Part shown: positions 44,352-53,659 of the stretch, piece by piece
Layout of the letters: each line of letters opens with the position of its first letter
Position numbering within the stretch: the first letter of the stretch is position 1
From: Natrinema salinisoli
Lineage (GTDB): Archaea > Halobacteriota > Halobacteria > Halobacteriales > Natrialbaceae
Length of the DNA: 64,000 nucleotides
Assembly: GCF_020405205.1 (NCBI RefSeq)
Contig: NZ_CP084469.1
Span: forward strand, 992,001-1,056,000
Reading direction: 5' to 3'
The notes under the pieces: model-generated
Told to the model about the DNA's origin: nothing
Database searches by the model: none
What the model saw: the letters and a program-made list of their open reading frames with translations, nothing else
Made by a program: the position numbers and the translations under genes

Positions 44352-45605
44352 CTACCGCAGACAGGCTGCGACGACCTCGAGCATCCCCTCGCCGCGTACT
44401 TCGTCAGCGAACAGCGGGACGCGTCGAACGTCGGTTCCGCGGAAGAGATCCTGTGCTTCCGCCAAGGCAGACTGCTGGACGTCCCAGCGCCGTTGACAGA
44501 ACTCGCAGTCGTCGAGGTTCGGCTGGAGGAACTCGCCCTGTACGTCGTCGGTAACGTTCGACAGCGGCTCCATCACCCGGTTGACGACGACGGTTCCGAC
44601 GGGGATTTCGAACTCCTCGAGTTGCCGACGCAGGCGCTTCGATTCGAAGACGCTCATCTCCTCAGGGACCATCACGATCCGGAAGTCGGTCCGCGCCGGA
44701 TCGCGTAGTACGGCTCGCAAGCGCTCGATTCGCTCGCGCAGTTCCTCCAGGTCCTCGAGATCCGCTCCGTCGTCGGGGGCCCCGCCGCCGAACATCCCCT
44801 TGACCCCGTCGATCATTCCGCCGATGCGCTGGCGGAACTTCACGAGTCGGCCCATCATCGTGTCCATGATCTCGGGCAACTGCAGCAGGCGCAGGGTGTG
44901 GCCCGTCGGTGCCGTATCGACGACGACGCGCTCGAAGCGCTCGTCGTCCATGTACTCGAGCAGCAGTTGCATCGCGGCCGCCTCGTCGGCTCCGGGCATC
45001 GCACCACCGAAGAGGGCGTCCATCGGCGACTCGCCGCCGAGCATATCTCCGAGGCCGCCGAGGGGGCCGGCTCCGCCGCCCTCTGCGCCGGGGAACGGAG
45101 ATCCGCTTCCGTCTTCGCCTGAGAACGGGGACTCGCTCTCCCCGCCGCCGGCGAACGGAGATTCGTCACCCGTTCCCGCGCCTGCGCCGCCGAAGGGGGT
45201 GTCCCCGCGCTCGAGCGCGACTTCGGGATCGATCTCGGCCGCGTAGAGCGGGATGTCGTCGCGGATCCGTCCCGGTTCGGCCGGCACGTCGGTTTCGAAC
45301 GTGTCCGACAGCGAGTGAGCCGGATCGGTCGAAACGACTAGCGTCCGGGTGCCGCCACGGGCGCTGTCGAGCGCGGTCGCGGCCGCCATCGTCGTTTTTC
45401 CGACGCCGCCCTTGCCGCCGTAGAGGACGTAGTCCGGCCCGTCGATCGGCTCGTCGGACGGCTCGACGTCGATCGTCTCGCGCTCGTCCGGCTCCGCGTC
45501 GTCGACGGAATCGGTCGGCGTCACCTCGATGGTGTGTCCGCCGCCGTCGCTGTCCCTCGCTGCGTCCTCGTCCTCGTCGACTGACTCGGCGTCGATGCCG
45601 CTCAT
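44352..45605 (-). CDS. Get3/ArsA-family ATPase with acidic N-terminus and Ser-Pro-Phe repeat insert
   Basis: 417 residues from the ATG at 45605. The deviant P-loop GKGGVGKTT (64-72), switch I TDPAHSLSDTF and DTAPTGHTLRLLQLP are those of Get3/TRC40, which targets tail-anchored membrane proteins; the CEFCQ zinc-binding CxxC for dimer formation is present. In place of part of the client-binding helical region (about 136-178) there is a low-complexity segment with three near-repeats of ESPFxGGG. An acidic 57-residue N-terminal extension is also unusual. ArsA-type arsenite export is less likely because no ars genes are near. Confidence 0.88.
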   Translation of the reverse strand: MSGIDAESVDEDEDAARDSDGGGHTIEVTPTDSVDDAEPDERETIDVEPSDEPIDGPDYVLYGGKGGVGKTTMAAATALDSARGGTRTLVVSTDPAHSLSDTFETDVPAEPGRIRDDIPLYAAEIDPEVALERGDTPFGGAGAGTGDESPFAGGGESESPFSGEDGSGSPFPGAEGGGAGPLGGLGDMLGGESPMDALFGGAMPGADEAAAMQLLLEYMDDERFERVVVDTAPTGHTLRLLQLPEIMDTMMGRLVKFRQRIGGMIDGVKGMFGGGAPDDGADLEDLEELRERIERLRAVLRDPARTDFRIVMVPEEMSVFESKRLRRQLEEFEIPVGTVVVNRVMEPLSNVTDDVQGEFLQPNLDDCEFCQRRWDVQQSALAEAQDLFRGTDVRRVPLFADEVRGEGMLEVVAACLR

Positions 45606-45677
45606 ACGCCGTGATTCCCGGTCCGGACACGAGTATTCGTCGGTCTCGATCACCGGTCGCGGAACCGATCGCCCGCG

Positions 45678-47099
45678 TCACTCGGGTAGCGTCCCCCGAA
45701 TCGACGACTCGTTGCCGCTGACCGCATCGCGGAGCGCCAGCGCGATCGGGACGGTCCAGAGCGTCAGGTACAGCGCGTGAGCAACTGAGTTCGAGAGCAG
45801 CGAATAGTGGAGCCTCGCGCTTCTGCTCTCGAGGGGAATTGCGCTCCGGGCCGCGCGATGCGCTCGGACGCTGTAGTACGCCCAGCCGATCGCATTACAG
45901 ACGACGAGCGCGAGCAGGGGACCGGCGAGCGAGACCCATCCGACCGCGAGCGACAGGACGACCAACACCCCTGCCGGAATCCCGACGACGTTCGTTCCTG
46001 CGAGCAGGCGTGTCAACGTGGTTCCCGCATTGTACCGGAATCGATCGACGGGAGACTGGGAAGGTCCGTGACACCACCGATTCGACTCGCGGACTTCCCG
46101 TCGCTTTTCGTCGATCCACGCATCGAGGGTAGCGGGACACCGGGTCAGGAGGTACCGGTCCAGGACGCCGAGGGCGTATCCTCGGCGGGACGCCGCGACG
46201 CCGAGATTCCGTCCCGCGATCATCGGATCGGGGTTGCGGTTCTCGAGGTCGTCCAGCACGCGGCCCGTCAGGAAGTATCCCTCGTCGAGCAGTCGGAACG
46301 GCCCGCTGCTGGCGGTCGCGGTCGACAGCTCGGATCGTATCGCACCGCCCGCCGACTCGAGCAGCGGAAGGAATCCGTCGTCAATATTTCCGGCCGTTCG
46401 TTTGGCTTGAACGATATCGTACTCCTGCAGGCCGGCGACGGCGAGTTCGAGCGTGTCGACGGGGAGCCGCGTGCCCGGCCGGAAGACGGTGACGACCTCG
46501 TCGTCGGCGACCGAGAGCCTCGTGATCGCCTCGGACAGCATCGCTGACTCGGCCTGGGAATCGCCGCAGGTACTCCGTGTCTCATCGCCTGGTCGGTCGG
46601 TCGGGAAGCCCTCGCCGTCGACCGCGACCGGGAGCACGTTCAGACCGTTCTTTCGGCCCGACTCGATGATATCGCCCAGCGCTGAGGCTCCGGGATCGTC
46701 GGTATCGTAGACGACGGCGACGCTGAGGCGGTCGACCGGATAGCTCTGTGTCGCGACGGACGCGAGCGTCTCATCGAGTAAGTCCCACCGGGTGCCAGCA
46801 ACGGGTACGAGGACGCGGATCCGTCGCCGGAGACGCGCTGGCAGGCGACAGTGGGGTCCCGGCCCGTGACCGACGGCCGGTGACGCCCGCGCCGCATCGC
46901 GCCGACTGCCGTCGACTCGCCTCCGCTGTGTGTCCGGCTCGGGATCGGTCTCCGCCGCGTCGAGGACCCGACCCAGCGTCCGTTCGTCGACCGCATCGAC
47001 CGGTCGGCGGACGAACAGTGCTGCGAGTCCGCAGTTGACCGCGAGGTACCCGACCTGCGTCAGGACGAACGCGGCGAGGACGGCCTCGAACACCATCAC
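45678..47099 (-). CDS. Glycosyltransferase family 2-like membrane protein, possibly inactive
   Basis: 473 residues. N-terminal membrane helix (about 3-28), a GT2-type GT-A domain (IRVLVPVAGTRWDLLDETLASVATQSYP, from about 92), and at least two more helices in the C-terminal 130 residues. The DxD metal-binding position, normally like VFDADT, reads VFRPGTRL, so the usual sugar-nucleotide aspartates are missing. It is either a degenerate glycosyltransferase or one with a changed mechanism. Start is MMV at 47099, or the next ATG. Confidence 0.72.
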   Translation of the reverse strand: MMVFEAVLAAFVLTQVGYLAVNCGLAALFVRRPVDAVDERTLGRVLDAAETDPEPDTQRRRVDGSRRDAARASPAVGHGPGPHCRLPARLRRRIRVLVPVAGTRWDLLDETLASVATQSYPVDRLSVAVVYDTDDPGASALGDIIESGRKNGLNVLPVAVDGEGFPTDRPGDETRSTCGDSQAESAMLSEAITRLSVADDEVVTVFRPGTRLPVDTLELAVAGLQEYDIVQAKRTAGNIDDGFLPLLESAGGAIRSELSTATASSGPFRLLDEGYFLTGRVLDDLENRNPDPMIAGRNLGVAASRRGYALGVLDRYLLTRCPATLDAWIDEKRREVRESNRWCHGPSQSPVDRFRYNAGTTLTRLLAGTNVVGIPAGVLVVLSLAVGWVSLAGPLLALVVCNAIGWAYYSVRAHRAARSAIPLESRSARLHYSLLSNSVAHALYLTLWTVPIALALRDAVSGNESSIRGTLPE

Positions 47100-47198
47100 T
47101 CGTCGACCGGACGGTCCGGCTCCGTATCGGTATTGTGGCCGAGCGAGGTGGGAAGCCGGTGAGTGACGGGAGGGCAGACGAACGGGGTTGAGCCCCGC

Positions 47199-48299
47199 CT
47201 AGTCGAAGAACGCCGCCAGTCGGTCGGCGGCTTCCTCGACGCGCTGCGTGACGAGCGCGAACCGCAGCCACTCCGTTCGCGAACTCCCGAAGGCCTCGCC
47301 CGGCATTCCGGCGACGCCGGCCTCGTCGATCAGCCGCTCGACGTTCTCGAGCGTGCCGGGATAGCCGTCGAAGCGGGCCATCACGTAAAACGAGCCGTCG
47401 GGTCGCGTGTACGCCGCTCCGGCGGCGTCGAGCGCGTCGGTGAACGTCTCGACGCGCTCGCGGAGTCGGTTGCGATTCCGCTCGTAGTAGTCGGGCCCCG
47501 TCTCGCGCAACGCTTTCAGGACCGCGTACTGTCCCGGACGAGTGGTGGCGACGTTGACCAGCATGTGCCGACTCTTGGCGTTCGCGACGAGCTCCGACGG
47601 GAAGATCGCATAGCCCACTCTGACGCCGGTGATCGCCATCGATTTCGAAAAGGCGTTGGTGACGATCCGGTGGGTTGACTCTGTCTCGAGCGCGCTCGCG
47701 AACCGTCCCGAGAGGTCATAGTGGTCGTACACCTCGTCGCTGATCAGGATCGCGTCGTAGGACTCCGCGATGGCGACGAGTTCCCGCATGGTTTCGGCGG
47801 GATAGACTGCACCGGTCGGGTTGTTCGGCGTGTTCACCACGATCGCGGCCGTCTCCTCGCTCGCGGCCGCGCGGACGTCCTCCGGGTCGAGTTGTCCCTC
47901 GTCGTCCGTCGCGACGTACGATTGGGTCCCCCCGAGCATCGTCGTCTTCCCGGGATAGTACGGATAGACGGGATCCGTGAGCAGGATCTCGTCGCCGCTA
48001 TCGCGCTCCAGGGCCCGCGCCATCGCGAGGTAGTTCGCCTCGCCGGCCCCGTTCGTGACGACGATCTGGTCGGCATCGACGCCGCGACGCGCGGCGATCT
48101 CCTCGCGCAGCTCGAACAGCCCTTCGCTGGGCGGATACTGGAACCGATCGGGCTCGAGATCGGCGTACTCGCGCAGCCCCTCTCGAAGCGCCTCCGGGGG
48201 CTCCCAGTCGGGATTCCCGCTGACCATGTCGACGACGTCGCGGTCCGCCGCGTTCGCGTACTTCATCACGCGGAAGAACAGCGGGGTCTCGTAATTCAT
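47199..48299 (-). CDS. Pyridoxal-phosphate-dependent aminotransferase (class I/II)
   Basis: 366 residues from the ATG at 48299. Fold type I aminotransferase: VVTNGAGEAN phosphate-binding region, NNPTG motif, DEVYDH and the Schiff-base lysine in NAFSKSMAITGVRVGY. Substrate is probably aspartate or another amino acid. The upstream open frame to 49382 is an unrelated reading and was rejected. Confidence 0.94.
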   Translation of the reverse strand: MNYETPLFFRVMKYANAADRDVVDMVSGNPDWEPPEALREGLREYADLEPDRFQYPPSEGLFELREEIAARRGVDADQIVVTNGAGEANYLAMARALERDSGDEILLTDPVYPYYPGKTTMLGGTQSYVATDDEGQLDPEDVRAAASEETAAIVVNTPNNPTGAVYPAETMRELVAIAESYDAILISDEVYDHYDLSGRFASALETESTHRIVTNAFSKSMAITGVRVGYAIFPSELVANAKSRHMLVNVATTRPGQYAVLKALRETGPDYYERNRNRLRERVETFTDALDAAGAAYTRPDGSFYVMARFDGYPGTLENVERLIDEAGVAGMPGEAFGSSRTEWLRFALVTQRVEEAADRLAAFFD

Positions 48300-48476
48300 A
48301 GCCGGTACTCGAGAGCCAGGCCTCGTTTTTCTTTCCGTTTCCGGGTCGAACGCGGCGGCGCTCCGGACGCTCGCTGTCGACCCGACCGCTCGAGTCGGAT
48401 TCGCGGATACTATAGTTGCAGTGGCTACTATACTGTGACCCTCGCTTTCACAACGGAGCCCCACGTGGCGTCGAGT

Positions 48477-48989
48477 ATGAACGACGATATCGATCGCGAT
48501 CTGCCGATGGCCGTCGGCGACGCGCTTCGGGAAACGGACGAGACGCTGGCGGTCGCCGAATCCTGTACCGGCGGTCTGATCGGCGCCGCGATCACCGCCG
48601 TTCCGGGTGCCAGCGACTACTTCGATACGGGGTTGACGACCTACGCCTACGACGCCAAACGCCGTCACCTCGGCGTCAGTCGCGAAGCGCTCGACGAGCA
48701 CGGTGCCGTCTCCGAACCCGTGGCCCGTGAGATGGCACAGGGCGTTCGAGACGTCACGGACGTGACGTGGGGCCTCTCGACGACCGGGATCGCCGGTCCG
48801 ACCGGCGGGACCGAGGAGAACCCGGTCGGAACCGTCTACATCGGGATTTCCTACGGCGCGCCGTGGGGAAGCGAGGAGTCCTACGCGACCGTCTCCCGGT
48901 ACGTCTTCGACGGCGATCGGGCAGCGGTTCGCGCGAAAACCGTCGAACGGGCGCTCGAGGATCTGCTCGAAGAAGTCGAGACGGGCTGA
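48477..48989 (+). CDS. CinA C-terminal domain amidohydrolase (nicotinamide-nucleotide amidase-like)
   Basis: 170 residues. The CinA/PncC fold shows AVAESCTGGLIGAAITAVPGAS, then TTGIAGPTGG and NPVGTVYIG. Bacterial PncC deamidates NMN in the pyridine-nucleotide cycle; the archaeal single-domain proteins are assumed to do the same. Divergent from the aminotransferase. Confidence 0.92.
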   Translation: MNDDIDRDLPMAVGDALRETDETLAVAESCTGGLIGAAITAVPGASDYFDTGLTTYAYDAKRRHLGVSREALDEHGAVSEPVAREMAQGVRDVTDVTWGLSTTGIAGPTGGTEENPVGTVYIGISYGAPWGSEESYATVSRYVFDGDRAAVRAKTVERALEDLLEEVETG

Positions 48990-49115
48990 AACCGTCAATC
49001 GACGAATCGTAACGGTATTCCAGAGCTTGGGTAATCTCCATCTCCAGTGAAAGAGACGAACGGCGGACAGTCTCGAGAGAAAACTATTCCCATGCCCACT
49101 TCCAGATGCGAGTAG

Positions 49116-49601
49116 ATGAACAAGAAAGGACACGTGCTGAACGCCGTCCTGTTGAGCCTCGGGCTGGGGTATATCCTCGAACCGTCGGGAAGTCTGGAGA
49201 CGTTTCGAACGATCCTCGTCGTCGGTATCCCGGTGACGCTGGGTGCGCTCTTTCCGGACGTCGACACCGAATTCGGTAAACATAGAAAGACGTTGCACAA
49301 CCTCCCGATTCTGGCCGGGTTCTACGCGTTTCCGATTTTCTTCGGGAACCTCGAGTACGTCTGGATCGGCATCTTGACTCACTACGTCCTCGACATCGCG
49401 GGGAGCAAGCGCGGGATCGCGCTGTTTTACCCGCTCTGGAAGAAGGAGTTCGGCCTGCCGATCGGCGTCGCGGTCAGCAGCAAGCGATCGGATATCATGA
49501 TGGTGATCGTCACCGTCGCCGAACTGGCGGTCGTCGCGCTGTTCGTCTTCGAGATCCCTCAGCAGGGCGTCGAGATGAGCCGCCAGATGCTCGGCGTCTG
49601 A
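49116..49601 (+). CDS. Membrane-bound metal-dependent hydrolase-like protein (DUF457 type)
   Basis: 161 residues, about four membrane helices. N-terminal MNKKGHVLNAVLLSLGLGY with the early His, then LFPDVDTEFGKHRKTLHNLP with DxD and two histidines, and THYVLDIAG. It is smaller than the paralogue at 35484-36089. The metal-binding pattern is clear but no activity has been shown for the family. Confidence 0.8.
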   Translation: MNKKGHVLNAVLLSLGLGYILEPSGSLETFRTILVVGIPVTLGALFPDVDTEFGKHRKTLHNLPILAGFYAFPIFFGNLEYVWIGILTHYVLDIAGSKRGIALFYPLWKKEFGLPIGVAVSSKRSDIMMVIVTVAELAVVALFVFEIPQQGVEMSRQMLGV

Positions 49602-49743
49602 TCGCCGGACCCGTTCTCGGCACGCGACACGTTCCCGTCGAACGGCGAATCGGCCGTCTCTCGTCGGCGGCTATCCCCCTCGCCGAGAGACCGCGTTCGG
49701 ATGTCGTTCTCGAAGAAAAGGCCCGTAAACGACTGCCTCGATT

Positions 49744-50718
49744 CTATCGACGGTTCGCCGTCCACTCCTCGCAGGCGTCCATGTCGTCCATCGCCGTCTC
49801 GTGGCGAGCGCAGTAGGGAACCATCCCCTCCGAGGACCGTACGTACTCGAAATGCGTGCAGTTACCGCAGTAGCGATCCGCCGGCTCGTCGGGAGTTTCG
49901 GGCGGAGACTCGACGATCTCGGCGTCGTGACCGCCGCTCGAATCGAGCGGCGACGAAATATCCGAGGCCGCGGAGCCGCCGTCGCTGGTCGCAGCGCCGA
50001 CGGGCCGACCGGGGGTCGATCCAGTTCGCGAAGACTGAGACGTGCGCTGGGAGGATCGGCTCCCTGCGTTCTCGTCGTAGGAGAGCGACGTCCCGCTATC
50101 GTCGTCCCCGTTGGTCTGCGTCTCGACTTCCCCGTCCGGCGTGCCGCCGAAGAAACCGATGCCGCCGAGTCCGCTCGACTCGTTAGACTCGTCGACTTCG
50201 AGGACCGTCCTGTTGTGACGGGTGACGTTCATCTCGAGGTGACCGCCGGGGTCGTTGCGCCGTTTGAACGTGGCGACGGCGACGAACAGACACCAGAGCG
50301 CGGGTAAGAGCCCGAGCAGGTAGATCGCGGATACCTCGAACGTGAGCTGGTCGCCGCCGTAGCGCCAGTGGTGGGGGTAAGCGTGCCAGAAGAGGACGAC
50401 GCCGAGCAGGCAGAGGCTCGCGCTGATCGCGGCCGTGGCCTGAATGCGACGGCTGGCCGGCAAGACGACGAAGACGCCGATCAGAACGATCGGAACGCTG
50501 AGCCCGGCCAGGATTCCCGCAGCCCGGACGGTCGCGAATCGGGCGGCCATCTCTCCCCAGAGGTCGACCGCGTACCCGCCGAAGAGATCGGTCGTCGCCA
50601 CCAGTACGGCCACGACGGCGAGAAGCGCGCCGAGGAAGACGAGCGCCGTCCCCGCGTACAACCGGCGACTCGTCACCCCCGGTGCGGTCCCATCGTAGGC
50701 TTCGGTCAGGCTTGTCAT
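49744..50718 (-). CDS. Four-helix membrane protein with C-terminal zinc ribbon
   Basis: 324 residues. Four membrane helices fall in the first 165 residues; then a disordered Ser/Gly/Asp linker (about 170-280) and a Cys-rich end: RYCGNCTHFEYVRS, YCARHETAMDDMDACEEW, four Cys that can bind one zinc. It appears to be the haloarchaeal DUF7139-type family (name from memory), function unknown. Confidence 0.75.
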   Translation of the reverse strand: MTSLTEAYDGTAPGVTSRRLYAGTALVFLGALLAVVAVLVATTDLFGGYAVDLWGEMAARFATVRAAGILAGLSVPIVLIGVFVVLPASRRIQATAAISASLCLLGVVLFWHAYPHHWRYGGDQLTFEVSAIYLLGLLPALWCLFVAVATFKRRNDPGGHLEMNVTRHNRTVLEVDESNESSGLGGIGFFGGTPDGEVETQTNGDDDSGTSLSYDENAGSRSSQRTSQSSRTGSTPGRPVGAATSDGGSAASDISSPLDSSGGHDAEIVESPPETPDEPADRYCGNCTHFEYVRSSEGMVPYCARHETAMDDMDACEEWTANRR

Positions 50719-50934
50719 ACCCGGTCGTTCGGCGTCCCATCACAAAACGATACGTCAGACACATCTCGGTTCTCGGAGGTGTATTCAGTCGGGGTCCGGA
50801 ACTAGTTGATTCGGTTGATCGGCCAGCCAGACCGAGTCGCGGCACCTAACGCCGTATACGTGGGGCGAAGGAGTCACTTCATCGCGACCCGTGGAAACGA
50901 AAGCTTGAATCGCCGCCCTCGCAAACGACCGCCC

Positions 50935-51222
50935 ATGAGCGACGAGGACGAGGATGCGGAACCGGCGGTTTCGCTCGGAGAGCACACCCCCGTCGAGGGC
51001 GCCCCCCTCGCCCGCGTGAGTTCGCGGCTGACCTGGCCCAAAGAGAAGAGCGAGGTCGACCGTCTCGAGGGGGACGCCGTCATCAGGACGCCCGATGGCC
51101 CCCGGGAGCTATCCGGCGTGCTCGAGGCCGTCGACGAGACGTACTTCCAGCGCCATCAGGAGTTCGAGGGCCACGTCCGCGACGTGATCGGGACCGGTCC
51201 CGTCCCGACCGCCGACGAGTAA
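50935..51222 (+). CDS. DUF5789 family small protein
   Basis: 95 residues from the ATG at 50935. Acidic start, then LTWPKEKSEVDRLEGDAVIRTPDGPRELSGVLE and YFQRHQEFEGHVRDVIGTG, a compact fold seen in several paralogues per haloarchaeal genome. Function unknown. It ends five bp before the CPBP gene, so the two form an operon. Confidence 0.82.
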   Translation: MSDEDEDAEPAVSLGEHTPVEGAPLARVSSRLTWPKEKSEVDRLEGDAVIRTPDGPRELSGVLEAVDETYFQRHQEFEGHVRDVIGTGPVPTADE

Positions 51223-51226
51223 CACC

Positions 51227-51922
51227 GTGGCCTCCGAGTCAGGTCGCGGCAGCGGTCGCTGGCTCCGGGACCGCCTGCAACTCTCCTGGGTCCAGCGGGC
51301 GTTACTGCTCGGTGCCGTACTGACGGTACTGTGGATGCGATTCGTCCCCAGCGACCTGACCCGCCGGGTCGTCGTCGACAGCGTGCTCCTGATCGGCGGC
51401 CCGCTCGCGCTCGGGCTGTCACACGGGAACCGCATCGGCTGGCGCGTCGATCGAACCGCCGTTCGAAACACCGTCCTCCTCGCACTGTTCGTCCTCCCCT
51501 TCTACGTCGTCGGGTCGACGTTACCGACGATCCGGGCGTTCTACCCGATCTGGCCGACGTCGGCCGCGCCGGCGGCGTTCGTCCCACACGCGATCAAGTT
51601 GTTCATTCTCGCGCTGGCCGCCGAGACCTACTACCGCGGGTTGCTCTGTGTCGGCGTCAAGAAGATCGGCTTCGGCGCGGTGTTCATCAGTCCCGTCGTC
51701 TACATGCTCCACCACGCCTCGAAACCCCCGATCGAGTTCGTGCTATCGGGGCCGACGGACGTCCTGTTCGGCGCAATCGACTACAAGTCCGACTCCATCC
51801 TCCCCTCTGTCGTCGCCCACGGCGGCGGTCTCGTCCTCCTCGACTGGCTGGTCCTCCACGAGCCGGTGTTCGATCCGATACTCGTGGTGCGATTCCTCGA
51901 GTGGCTGCCGATTCCAGTGTAG
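51227..51922 (+). CDS. CPBP-like intramembrane protease, variant motif
   Basis: 231 residues from a GTG at 51227. About six membrane helices; the motif region reads LAAETYYRGLLCV (one Glu instead of the usual EE pair), followed by YMLHHASKP and SVVAHGGGLVLLD. The loss of one Glu may reduce or change metal-dependent proteolysis. It shares a transcript with the DUF5789 gene, starting five bases after its stop. Confidence 0.78.
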   Translation: MASESGRGSGRWLRDRLQLSWVQRALLLGAVLTVLWMRFVPSDLTRRVVVDSVLLIGGPLALGLSHGNRIGWRVDRTAVRNTVLLALFVLPFYVVGSTLPTIRAFYPIWPTSAAPAAFVPHAIKLFILALAAETYYRGLLCVGVKKIGFGAVFISPVVYMLHHASKPPIEFVLSGPTDVLFGAIDYKSDSILPSVVAHGGGLVLLDWLVLHEPVFDPILVVRFLEWLPIPV

Positions 51923-51998
51923 CCGATGATGTGGTCAGTTCCGTCTGCCAGGCGTCCCCAGCGACCAGTATAAGAAACTGGACGGCCAACAGTCCGAT

Positions 51999-52436
51999 AT
52001 GACGCTTCCCATCGACCCGACGAAGATCGACCCGGAGGATTACGGCGAACACCGCGCAGTGCTCGAGATGGGCCACGAGGAGGCCATCGAACACACCCGC
52101 GAGGTGTTCACCCAGGCCGGCTTCGGCGTGCCGGCCGAGTTCTCTCCCTCGGAGTTGCTCAACGAGAAGGTCGACGCGGATCGGGATCCCTACTACGTGC
52201 TCGGCGCCTGCAATCCCGAGATGGCCGACCGAGTGCTGGACGTGACGGAACGGATGGGCGCGCTGTTCCCCTGTAACGTCGTCGTCTGGGAGGAGGAACC
52301 CGGCCGACAGGTCGTCTACCACGTTTCGATCATGAAGATCGCGCGCTTGCTCGGCATTGCACCCGACGACGAGAACTGGCAGGAGATCGTCGACACGACC
52401 GGCGAGATGGTCGACGAGGCGTACGCGAACCTCTAG
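51999..52436 (+). CDS. DUF302 domain protein
   Basis: 145 residues. EDYGEHRAVLEMGHEEAIEHTREVFTQAGFGV, then YYVLGACNPEMADRVL and LFPCNVVVWEEEPG match the DUF302 two-layer fold; function is unknown, although members occur next to metal and redox genes. Complete, with no signal peptide. Confidence 0.88.
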   Translation: MTLPIDPTKIDPEDYGEHRAVLEMGHEEAIEHTREVFTQAGFGVPAEFSPSELLNEKVDADRDPYYVLGACNPEMADRVLDVTERMGALFPCNVVVWEEEPGRQVVYHVSIMKIARLLGIAPDDENWQEIVDTTGEMVDEAYANL

Positions 52437-52555
52437 GTCCCGGTTCCGGTCGGGCGACTCGTTGCGGCGACAGTCTCTCGGTGAACGTTGTCACCTTAGC
52501 CAAATTTACAGTCAGAAATATTAATACTTATAGTGACGATCCGTGACGTCGAACT

Positions 52556-53632
52556 ATGGACGCCCGTGCATCGTTTTTCGCCCTCCTGCTTTGCGTCCTC
52601 TGCGGACTCGCCGCGCTGTTGGTCCTGCCTCTCGTCGAGTACGTGCTGGCGGCCTGTCTGTTCGCTGTCGTCCTCCAGCCCGCGTACGAGCGACTGGCAC
52701 CGCGAATCGGCCCGCGGGTGGCGGGGCTCGCGCTGACCGGTGTCGCCGTCGTCGCCGGCATCCTCCCGTTGGTCCTCATTTCGGTGGTCGTGCTTCGGAC
52801 CGCCGTCTCGACCCTCGAGTCGGTCGATACTGATCGGATCCTCGCACACGGACGCGATATCGCGCGGAACGATCTTGGGATGAGCGACGAGTCGGTCGCT
52901 GCCTTCGAAGCAGCGGTCCGATCGGAACTCGAGGGATCGATTCCGGGCGCTGCGGAGCTGACGGTGAGTCGGACTGTCGATATTGCGACGACGAGCATGG
53001 ACGTCGGGGTCGGGATACTCGTCCTCGTCTTCCTGGTGTACTATCTGCTGGTCGACGGTGCAACCTTCGTCGCCTGGGTTCGAGAGGTCACACCGCTCGA
53101 TCCTCGAGTACTCGACGAACTGTTCGCGGAGGTCCACAACGTAACCCGGGCGGTGCTGCGAAGTCACGTCTTCGTGGCGGTCGTACAAGGGATCGTCGGC
53201 GGGCTGGGACTCGCATTGCTCGGCGTCCCGTACGCGACCACGCTGGCGGTGATTCTGGTCGTCGCGGCGTTTCTGCCGACGATCGGCGTCTGGCTCGTCT
53301 GGGGTCCAGTTACGGTCGCTCACGCGGCCTCGAGCGGTCCCGCGCGCGCGGCTCTCGTGTTGGGATACGGAGTCGCCGTTCTCACCGTGACGGATAACTA
53401 CCTGCGTGCGTATCTCGTCGATCGGGGATCGGGGCTGCATCCCCCGACGGTCCTGCTGGGCGTCGTCGGCGGGATCTACCTCTTTGGAGTCGTCGGACTG
53501 TTCGTCGGCCCGGTTATCCTCGCGACGTTCAAAGCCTGCGTGACCGTCGTCGATCGGCTCGAGTGGACTGCTCCAGGCGACTCCAACGCCGGTATCGAAC
53601 GCGACCCAGCGCTGCCAGAAACCGAGCAGTGA
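52556..53632 (+). CDS. AI-2E family transporter
   Basis: 358 residues, about eight membrane helices. The central soluble insertion (SLESVDTDRILAHGRDIARN and onward) and late PTVLLGVVGGIYLFGVVGLFVGPVI are diagnostic. Bacterial relatives export autoinducer-2 or act as Na+/H+ antiporters (TtrA); the archaeal role is unproven. Confidence 0.9.
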   Translation: MDARASFFALLLCVLCGLAALLVLPLVEYVLAACLFAVVLQPAYERLAPRIGPRVAGLALTGVAVVAGILPLVLISVVVLRTAVSTLESVDTDRILAHGRDIARNDLGMSDESVAAFEAAVRSELEGSIPGAAELTVSRTVDIATTSMDVGVGILVLVFLVYYLLVDGATFVAWVREVTPLDPRVLDELFAEVHNVTRAVLRSHVFVAVVQGIVGGLGLALLGVPYATTLAVILVVAAFLPTIGVWLVWGPVTVAHAASSGPARAALVLGYGVAVLTVTDNYLRAYLVDRGSGLHPPTVLLGVVGGIYLFGVVGLFVGPVILATFKACVTVVDRLEWTAPGDSNAGIERDPALPETEQ

Positions 53633-53659
53633 CCGGATACGAACCGGTTTTTCTGTCGG

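Noticed and set aside
48300-49382. Long N-terminal part of the aminotransferase frame
   Set aside because: It is antisense to the CinA-like gene and the DUF457-type gene and rich in Arg/Gly/Val without domain similarity; the aminotransferase fold begins at the ATG at 48299.
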